DNA of 17,397 nt. It comes from Deltaproteobacteria bacterium (GTDB lineage Bacteria; Desulfobacterota_D; UBA1144; Nemesobacterales; N074bin48). The position numbers were made by a program, and so were the translations under genes. The stretch is taken from contig SMWS01000097.1 in the NCBI GenBank assembly GCA_004356685.1, positions 1 through 17,397 of the forward strand, in the 5' to 3' direction. Shown in pieces: positions 11,931 through 17,397 of the stretch. The notes under the pieces were generated by a model that was not told where the DNA came from, did not search any database, and saw nothing but the letters and a program-made list of their open reading frames with translations. Position 1 is the first letter of the stretch, and every line of letters begins with the position of its first letter.

Positions 11931-13121
11931 ATGGAAAAAATTGTAATAAGCAAACCTTTGAGAACTGCAATCGGCACATTTGGCGGCACACTAAAAGATA
12001 CGAGCGCAGTTGATTTAGGAACAACCGTGGTAAAAGAAATAATAAAGAGCTCGAAGTTAGACCCAAAAGAAGTTGATGACTGCATTATGGGTAATATTCT
12101 TGGCGCAGGACTTGGCCAGAACCCGTCCAGACAAATTGCTATTAATTCAGGCCTTGGAGTGGAAACGCCGGCAACGACACTGAACAGGTTATGCGGCTCT
12201 GGTTTACAGTCTGTTGTGTTTGCCGCTCAGGCAATAAAAGCCGGAGATGCAGACTGCATAGTAGCTGGTGGGATGGAAAATATGAGCCAGGCGCCCTTTT
12301 ACTTAAAGAAAGCTAGATGGGGTTACAAAATGGGAATGCCCAAAGAAGAAATAGTAGACGGCATGGTTTATGATGGTCTCTGGGACGTTTTCGGTGATTA
12401 TCATATGGGAATAACAGCCGAAAATCTTGCTGAACAGTACAAAATATCAAGACAGCAGCAGGATGAATTTGCCTATAATAGTCAGCTTAAAACAAAACAT
12501 GCTCAGGAAAACGGAAAATTTGACGATCAAATAGTTCCGGTTTCTATTCCTAAAAGAAAGGGTGACTCAACGCAGTTTAAAACAGACGAACACCCAAGAC
12601 CCGACGTGACAATTGATTCACTCAGCAAATTAAAACCAGTATTTAAAAAAGACGGTACTGTCACAGCAGGAAGTGCCTCAGGTATAAATGACGGGGCTGC
12701 TGCAATGATAGTTTGTTCAGAATCTAAAGCTAAAAATTTGGATTTAAAACCTCTTGCATTCATTCGGTCTTACGGACTTGCAGGTGTTGATCCTTCGGTT
12801 ATGGGCATAGGGCCTGTGCCTGCGATTCAAAAAGCTCTTTCAAAAGCAGGTCTTTCAATTGATGATATTGATTTGATAGAACTAAACGAGGCATTTGCGG
12901 CACAGTCTCTTGCATGCCTGAGTGATCTTCCAATTGCTGCAGAAAAGTTAAATGTAAATGGTGGAGCTATTGCACTTGGTCATCCAATTGGAGCTTCAGG
13001 CACAGTCATACTTGTTAAACTCCTGCATGAAATGAAGCTTCGGAAAGAGGCTAAAATTGGACTGTGCTCACTATGTATTGGCGGCGGAATGGGAATTGCT
13101 ATGATAGTCGAAAAGATTTAA
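11931..13121 (+). CDS. Acetyl-CoA C-acetyltransferase (thiolase)
   Basis: A 396-aa thiolase of the biosynthetic/short-chain type, splitting acetoacetyl-CoA with CoA into two acetyl-CoA, or running the reverse condensation. The nucleophile Cys88 is in NRLCGSGLQS, His351 in GHPIGASG, and the acid/base Cys382 in LCIGGGMG, matching the Cys89/His348/Cys378 triad of the Zoogloea enzyme. The start is 4 nt after the hydratase stop, with an AGGA in the hydratase end as ribosome binding site. As last gene it completes the route from butyryl-CoA to acetyl-CoA. The same set could run in the synthetic direction to crotonyl-CoA and beyond, but the acyl-CoA dehydrogenase and TetR control favour degradation (inference). 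Confidence 0.96.
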   Translation: MEKIVISKPLRTAIGTFGGTLKDTSAVDLGTTVVKEIIKSSKLDPKEVDDCIMGNILGAGLGQNPSRQIAINSGLGVETPATTLNRLCGSGLQSVVFAAQAIKAGDADCIVAGGMENMSQAPFYLKKARWGYKMGMPKEEIVDGMVYDGLWDVFGDYHMGITAENLAEQYKISRQQQDEFAYNSQLKTKHAQENGKFDDQIVPVSIPKRKGDSTQFKTDEHPRPDVTIDSLSKLKPVFKKDGTVTAGSASGINDGAAAMIVCSESKAKNLDLKPLAFIRSYGLAGVDPSVMGIGPVPAIQKALSKAGLSIDDIDLIELNEAFAAQSLACLSDLPIAAEKLNVNGGAIALGHPIGASGTVILVKLLHEMKLRKEAKIGLCSLCIGGGMGIAMIVEKI

Positions 13122-13158
13122 TAGAACTAAAATTATATAGCAAATATATCCAGAGATT

Positions 13159-13998
13159 TTATATTTTGGGGTTTATCTCTGACCCGCAGAACTTGCAGTA
13201 TTTTGCATCCTCATCATGCCCTTCTGAGTTACAGTGCAGACAAACCTGAGTGGATATATTCTTTTTAAAAGCATTGGCAAACTCTACTGTTACAATCCCG
13301 GTAGGTATTGCAATAATGCTATATCCCATAATCATAATCACAGATGCTATTGCTTTTCCCAGATCAGTAGAGGGAGCTAAATCACCATAACCAACAGTAG
13401 TAATTGTAACAATTGCCCAGTAAATACTTTTAGGAATACTGGAAAATCCGTTTTGGTCGCCTTCAACCAGATACATCAAAGAGCCCAATAGAGTTACTAA
13501 TATTAAAACTGTAAGGAGAAATATAAATATCTTTCTTCTGCTCGCCATAAGCGCCTCAGCCAAAAGAGCAGATTCCCCAACATAATTAGCAAGCTTTAAT
13601 ACCCTGAATATCCTTAGAATTCTCAACAAACGAACGACCATGAAATACTGAGAGCCAGCAATTAGCAGACTCAAATAAGTTGGAAGTATTGCAAGAAGAT
13701 CAACAACTCCGAAAAAGCTGGTCGCATACTTTAATCTGTTTCCTATGGAATATAAGCGCAATACGTATTCTATAGTAAATACAATAGTAAAAAACCATTC
13801 AGCCAGATAAAGCTGCTCACCAAATTGTTGCCGAATTGATCTTACACTATCAAGCATCACCAAAATAACACTCAGCACGATGCTTGTAATTAGAACTATA
13901 TCAAAAATCTTTCCAAAAGGAGTGTCGGCTTCAAAAATTATTTCATGAATTCTGAATCTTAGACTAGAAAATGAATTATTATCTGCCTTATTCGCCAT
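13159..13998 (-). CDS. Voltage-gated-type potassium channel with C-terminal zinc ribbon
   Basis: A 279-aa membrane protein with six helices in the Kv layout: S1 about 32-50, S2 65-83, S3 95-112, S4 118-136, S5 156-177 and S6 214-240. S4 carries regularly spaced arginines (VVRLLRILRIFRVLKL), as in voltage sensors. The pore loop has the potassium selectivity filter TTVGYGD at 200-206. After S6 a short cytoplasmic tail carries CxxC at 253-256 and CxxC at 268-271, a zinc-ribbon pattern that could act in assembly or metal/redox sensing. The ribosome binding site is poor: AGG touches the ATG. There is no alternative Met before residue 48, so the start is kept. It lies 93 nt downstream of prmA on the same strand and converges with the thiolase gene. 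Confidence 0.92.
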   Translation of the reverse strand: MANKADNNSFSSLRFRIHEIIFEADTPFGKIFDIVLITSIVLSVILVMLDSVRSIRQQFGEQLYLAEWFFTIVFTIEYVLRLYSIGNRLKYATSFFGVVDLLAILPTYLSLLIAGSQYFMVVRLLRILRIFRVLKLANYVGESALLAEALMASRRKIFIFLLTVLILVTLLGSLMYLVEGDQNGFSSIPKSIYWAIVTITTVGYGDLAPSTDLGKAIASVIMIMGYSIIAIPTGIVTVEFANAFKKNISTQVCLHCNSEGHDEDAKYCKFCGSEINPKI

Positions 13999-14091
13999 CC
14001 TATAATATAAATGAAGATTTAAGATTAATGAAAATTAATTGATTAAATATTAATACCTTTTAGGTAATTCAGTATATGACTTTACAAACAA

Positions 14092-14964
14092 TTAGCTATT
14101 AGAAAATACCGCCGATACCCATTCACCATCAACATATTTATTTATTAACTTAAAACCTGTTTGCTCATATCCCGATATTAATTCCTTTTCCCTGAAGTCC
14201 TGAAATCCTGACAAGATTACTTTACCATCTTTATTTAACCTGGATTTTATAGCTTCTCTCATACTCAGTAGTGGTTCCACATATACGTTTGCTAAAATTA
14301 AATCAAAACTGCCAGCGGTATCTTTAATCTCACAGCACCTTGTCGTAATATCTTCTTTTACACCGTTTATTTCTATATTCTTGTTCGATTCATCAATGGA
14401 TATAGGATCAGTATCGAATGCCAGAACATTTTTTGCCCCAAGTTTTGCAGCCACTATTGACAGTATCCCGCTTCCGCAACCCACATCCAAAACACTGTCT
14501 ACCCTGTCAGTTAAAATTATTTGCTCTGCGGCTTCAATACAAAGACAGGTAGATTCATGATGACCTGTTCCAAATGCCATAGAAGGGTTTATCTCTATAA
14601 CAATTTGTTCATCTTCACTTTCATATTTTTCCCAGGGTGGTCTTATTACAATTTTATCTGTAACTTTTACGGCTTTAAGAATGTCCTTCCAGACCTGCCA
14701 TTTAGACTCATCAATTTCTTCAATGTTGAATGACCCAATATGTATATCGCCATATTCAGACTCAAGAAAATTTACATAACTTTTTATTTTATAAATGATC
14801 TCATTTAAGTCTGTGAAATTCGGGAAATATGCGCATATTTCCGAGACGCTGTCGTCAATAAAATCCTCTGCTACGCTTATAGAACCTATCCCGGTTAGAA
14901 AATCAGAAATTAAATCCGAATTTTGCTTATCGAACTCAAAAGTAAGTTTGGAAAGTTTGAACAT
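14092..14964 (-). CDS. prmA: Ribosomal protein L11 methyltransferase
   Basis: A 290-aa S-adenosylmethionine-dependent methyltransferase that trimethylates ribosomal protein L11 on lysine and N-terminal amines. The N-terminal substrate-recognition domain spans about 1-90. PrmA's own signature NPSMAFGTGHHEST is at 126-139, the SAM motif VLDVGCGSGILS at 158-169, and ANVYVEPL (the NxxxxPL-type catalytic loop) at 225-232. Usual PrmA proteins have DPG where this has NPS, a mild change. No Shine-Dalgarno sequence is evident before the ATG, but the N-terminal fold begins at once. Loss of PrmA is tolerated in E. coli. It lies between the channel gene and the small secreted protein, all on the minus strand, with gaps of about 93 nt on each side, so a shared transcript is possible but not shown. 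Confidence 0.95.
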   Translation of the reverse strand: MFKLSKLTFEFDKQNSDLISDFLTGIGSISVAEDFIDDSVSEICAYFPNFTDLNEIIYKIKSYVNFLESEYGDIHIGSFNIEEIDESKWQVWKDILKAVKVTDKIVIRPPWEKYESEDEQIVIEINPSMAFGTGHHESTCLCIEAAEQIILTDRVDSVLDVGCGSGILSIVAAKLGAKNVLAFDTDPISIDESNKNIEINGVKEDITTRCCEIKDTAGSFDLILANVYVEPLLSMREAIKSRLNKDGKVILSGFQDFREKELISGYEQTGFKLINKYVDGEWVSAVFSNS

Positions 14965-15058
14965 AAGCCAGATATTTAATACAAAAGAGAGCCTTGTGCA
15001 AATAAACTTATTTATAAAGCCTAATATTCAAAATTAGAAACTTGGGCAAAAAACTTTA

Positions 15059-15451
15059 TCAGTTCTCAACGTCATATTTACGCTTATTCCCATTCACAGA
15101 ATGTACCAGTGCCTGTATTACGCTAAATTGCTCATCTTTTTCGCCAACCAAAAAATCTATATCATATAAGTTGCCTTTATTGTCTGCAAAATCGGCACAG
15201 CTTACATAAAAATCTCCTTTTTTTACGATTCCTGTGTGCAGACTTTTAAAATCCAATTTAAGAAGCTTCCCGTCAATAGCATCATAAATAACATATTTTC
15301 CATCATAGGTATTGTCCGTTATATGACTTGTCATAGCTTCTTGTGACTCTACCCTTGGTTTACCCTGGATAGACGGATCATCACCTGCAAAAGCAATTAA
15401 GCTAAGTGAAATAAACATCATAGAAAATACTGATATAACTAACTTATTCAT
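15059..15451 (-). CDS. Small secreted protein, 130 aa, function unknown
   Basis: A signal peptide covers residues 1-22 (hydrophobic core, then IAFA before GDD), so the mature protein of about 108 aa is exported, most likely to the periplasm. The mature part contains LLKLDFKSLHTGIVKKGDFY, then CADFADNKGNLYDIDFLVG, a beta-rich pattern that I recall in unnamed small proteins of deltaproteobacteria. It has a single cysteine (in SCADF) and no lipobox. The start is supported by a strong AGGAGG ribosome binding site 6 nt before the ATG. A perfect 12-bp palindrome, AACTTTAAAGTT, lies 45-56 nt upstream of the ATG (15496-15507) and might be an operator. It lies downstream of the PhoH gene on the same strand with 96 nt between them. 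Confidence 0.75.
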   Translation of the reverse strand: MNKLVISVFSMMFISLSLIAFAGDDPSIQGKPRVESQEAMTSHITDNTYDGKYVIYDAIDGKLLKLDFKSLHTGIVKKGDFYVSCADFADNKGNLYDIDFLVGEKDEQFSVIQALVHSVNGNKRKYDVEN

Positions 15452-15495
15452 ATAAAGCCTCCTGGAAAAATCATATTTTTTATATATAAACTAGC

Positions 15496-15507
15496 AACTT
15501 TAAAGTT
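15496..15507. repeat. 12-bp palindrome upstream of the secreted-protein gene
   Basis: AACTTTAAAGTT is perfectly symmetric, flanked by GCAA and TTGC a few bases apart. Its place ahead of the gene fits an operator, but the A/T content makes chance possible. Confidence 0.3.
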
Positions 15508-15547
15508 TGATTGCAAAAAAAAATAAAAATAGGGGGAGCAAAATTTA

Positions 15548-16876
15548 TTAAAGTAAACTGCTTGCTAAATCTGCAAGCTCTGACCTCTCACCTTTTTCAA
15601 GGTTAATATGGGCATAAAGGTTTTGTCCCTTCATTTTTTCTATTAAGTAGCTGAGACCATTGGACTGAGTATCTAGATAAGGGTGGTCAATCTGGAAAAT
15701 ATCGCCTGTAAAAACAATCTTTGTATTTTCCCCAGCACGCGTGATGATTGTTTTTACCTCATGCGGGGTAAGATTTTGTGCTTCATCGACTATGAAATAT
15801 ATCTTGACCAGACTCCTGCCTCTTATATAAGCAAGTGGAGCAATTACAAGTTTTTCCTCTTCTAAGTATTTTTTAATCTGTTTATATTTTTGCTCGGTTT
15901 CAGAGTACTGGTTCTGAATTACAGACAAATTGTCATACAAGGGCTGCATATATGGGAAAAGCTTAGATTCTATATCTCCGGGCAAATAGCCAATATCCCT
16001 GTTGCTAAGCGCAATAATCGGTCTTGCCATAAATATCTGCCGGTAATGTTTTCTTTTTTCAAGCGCAGCCGCTAAGGCAAGCAACGTTTTACCAGTACCT
16101 GCCTTTCCTGAAACTGAAACAAGGCTTATGTTATTGTCCATCAGTGCATCTAATGCAAACGTCTGTTCAGCGTTTCGAGGGGTTATTCCATAAGCGGTTA
16201 CTTTATCTATTCGTTTTATTTTTTCTTCATACTTATCATATTTAGCAAGTACAGAAGATTTCTTATTCCTTAAAATGAAATATTCATTGGGCTGAATTTT
16301 CTTATAGTCTGGAAACTTATCTAATTCAAATTCATATGGCTTATCAAGAAATTTCTTAATTAAATCTTCCGGAAAGTTTTCAATAGTCCTATAGCCTTTT
16401 TGAAGAGTAGTTATATCCTTAACATGGTCAGTTTTATAATCCTCTGCTAACAGGCCAATAGATTTTGCCTTCATTCTAAGATTGACATCTTTTGTAACAA
16501 GGATTACTTCTCTTTGTGGGTTTTCCTTCGATATATGATATCCGATATTTAAAATATGGTGATCCGGCTTATTGATCGAAAAGTTAAGAACCAGGTCTTT
16601 ATGAAACTCCTGATCCAGCCTTATTTTTAAATTCCCCAATCTCGGACCAATTTTTATACCGCCGTCGAGAAGCTTATCGGCGCTAAGAGTATCCAGAATT
16701 CTTACAAATTCCCTTGCATGGTAATTTAATATTTCACTACCCTTTTTAAACCTGTCGAGCTCTTCTAAAACGGTAACGGGTAGAATTACGTCATTTTGCT
16801 GAAATTGATACAGACATGTACTGTCATGAAGAATGACATTAGTATCCAGGACAAAAATCTTCTTTGGTTTGGGCAT
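15548..16876 (-). CDS. PIN-PhoH fusion ATPase (YlaK-type)
   Basis: A 442-aa protein joining an N-terminal PIN ribonuclease domain (about 5-150) to a PhoH-type P-loop ATPase domain (about 230-442). The PIN acidic residues are visible: Asp11 in LDTNVILHD, Glu38/Glu39 with Asp41 in LEELD, Asp106 in KPDHHIL and Asp130 in VTKD. The ATPase has Walker A GKAGTGKT at 257-264, Walker B IVDEAQN at 362-368, and FTGDIFQID near 389-397, a PhoH signature. This is the full fusion form (PhoH2-like), for which RNA helicase plus RNase activity has been shown in mycobacterial homologues. A function in RNA processing here is inference. Upstream there is no Shine-Dalgarno sequence, and an imperfect inverted repeat lies at 16883-16930. 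Confidence 0.95.
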   Translation of the reverse strand: MPKPKKIFVLDTNVILHDSTCLYQFQQNDVILPVTVLEELDRFKKGSEILNYHAREFVRILDTLSADKLLDGGIKIGPRLGNLKIRLDQEFHKDLVLNFSINKPDHHILNIGYHISKENPQREVILVTKDVNLRMKAKSIGLLAEDYKTDHVKDITTLQKGYRTIENFPEDLIKKFLDKPYEFELDKFPDYKKIQPNEYFILRNKKSSVLAKYDKYEEKIKRIDKVTAYGITPRNAEQTFALDALMDNNISLVSVSGKAGTGKTLLALAAALEKRKHYRQIFMARPIIALSNRDIGYLPGDIESKLFPYMQPLYDNLSVIQNQYSETEQKYKQIKKYLEEEKLVIAPLAYIRGRSLVKIYFIVDEAQNLTPHEVKTIITRAGENTKIVFTGDIFQIDHPYLDTQSNGLSYLIEKMKGQNLYAHINLEKGERSELADLASSLL

Positions 16877-16882
16877 TTAATT

Positions 16883-16930
16883 TCAGATAACTATCTAATT
16901 AATATCTAAAATTTATTACAGTTTATCTGA
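16883..16930. repeat. Imperfect inverted repeat before the PIN-PhoH gene
   Basis: TCAGATAACT (16883-16892) faces AGTTTATCTGA (16920-16930), with one extra base in the second arm. It lies just upstream of the minus-strand ATG, in the mRNA leader or promoter. It may be an operator or leader stem, or chance. Confidence 0.3.
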
Positions 16931-17115
16931 CTATTATAATTATCAACTCTAAATAGTTTTAATAAAAGGATATTGAAATTACTATAATAATCAAATAATA
17001 AGCATAAATTAGTATTTTATTGAGAATTTATGAAAATAATTGAAAATATTGAAACTTTTTTCTAAGAGAAACATCAAAAAAGAATAGGTACAAAACTATA
17101 AAAAAGAGGTTAAAA

Positions 17116-17397
17116 ATGCATACCGGACAAAGAATTAAAATTATTAGATCAAAACATTCTCTTACTCAACAGGCTTTTTCAGATAGAATTGGAATTTCAC
17201 CTAACTACCTGTCGGAACTGGAAACTGGCAAGGCAAAACCTTCGAAACCCGTACTATTAGCGCTAGAACATAGATATGGGGTAAGCTATGATTGGCTGCT
17301 AAATGGAAAAGGTCCTGAAAGTGTAGAACTTGAAAACAAGCTTAATACTGAAGAAAAAGAAATTTTAAGTATATTGAGAAAAAACAGAGAATTATAT
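17116..17397 (+). CDS. XRE-family (Cro/CI-type) regulator, N-terminal part, cut by window edge
   Basis: The frame from the ATG is open for 94 codons to the right edge. Residues 2-58 are a Cro/CI-type helix-turn-helix: TGQRIKIIRS, then LTQQAFSDRIGISPNYLSEL (residues 16-35), then TGKAKPS. The following YGVSYDWLLNGKGP is the usual linker in repressors that carry a C-terminal domain, such as phage CI or S24-type proteins, or short phage-like regulators. A GAGG ribosome binding site lies about 7 nt before the ATG. What it controls is not in the window. Such proteins can mark a prophage, a mobile element or a host stress regulator, and nothing here decides between them. Confidence 0.9.
   Translation, partial: MHTGQRIKIIRSKHSLTQQAFSDRIGISPNYLSELETGKAKPSKPVLLALEHRYGVSYDWLLNGKGPESVELENKLNTEEKEILSILRKNRELY

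Noticed and set aside
11144..13121. Operon as a butyrate-synthesis (bcs) cluster
   Set aside because: Such clusters usually carry etfBA next to the acyl-CoA dehydrogenase. None is present, and TetR control behind a strong promoter fits inducible degradation better, although the direction cannot be proved from sequence.
13151..13181. CAGAGAT/ATCTCTG hairpin between thiolase and channel genes as a terminator
   Set aside because: Only 7 bp with a 17-nt loop, no T-run on either side, and it overlaps the end of the channel gene.

Overview
The window looks like ordinary chromosome of a low-G+C, Gram-negative-type bacterium. By eye about one third of the bases are G or C. A predicted lipoprotein, a signal-peptide protein, Lon, PrmA and a PIN-PhoH protein all fit a bacterial core genome. 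The lineage cannot be named from sequence alone. The ClpS clade and the gene mix would fit a deltaproteobacterium-like or candidate-phylum lineage, but that is inference. No rRNA, tRNA, CRISPR array, prophage module or intact insertion sequence is visible.

Layout. 2-403: the C-terminal end of an M23 (LytM-type) peptidase entering from the left. 468-1996, minus strand: a small unrecognised protein, a YefM/Phd-type antitoxin gene broken by a 5-bp tandem duplication, and a short-chain dehydrogenase. 2204-2894, plus: a ClpS-like adaptor and a small membrane protein with a short terminator-like hairpin. 2895-3488: a 594-nt stretch without an intact gene. It holds a good sigma-54-type -24/-12 match, a perfect 13-bp hairpin with a C-rich loop, a possible tnpB-like 5' remnant, several palindromes and a minus-strand coding-like fragment. 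3489-4046, minus: a PEBP/YbhB-family lipoprotein. 4349-6766: Lon protease with a hairpin behind it. 6867-7583: methylglyoxal synthase and a tightly linked 80-aa protein. 7739-8206, minus: a hotdog-fold thioesterase.

8396-13121 is the best-organised block. A consensus sigma-70 promoter (TTGACA, 17 nt, TATAAT) is followed at once by a GC-rich palindrome that looks like a TetR-type operator. Five genes follow in one direction: acyl-CoA dehydrogenase, TetR regulator, 3-hydroxyacyl-CoA dehydrogenase, enoyl-CoA hydratase and acetyl-CoA acetyltransferase. Together the enzymes make a full short-chain beta-oxidation (butyryl-CoA to acetyl-CoA) set. The TetR protein is the natural candidate to bind the operator and so control its own operon. 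The divergent thioesterase may share that control region.

13159-16876, minus: a six-helix potassium channel with a C-terminal zinc ribbon, ribosomal protein L11 methyltransferase, a small secreted protein and a PIN-PhoH ATPase. 17116-17397: the start of an XRE-type repressor that runs off the right edge.

No clearly new multi-gene system is present. The points most worth checking are the frameshifted antitoxin, the sigma-54-like promoter with its anti-Shine-Dalgarno-like hairpin, and the promoter/operator arrangement of the beta-oxidation operon.
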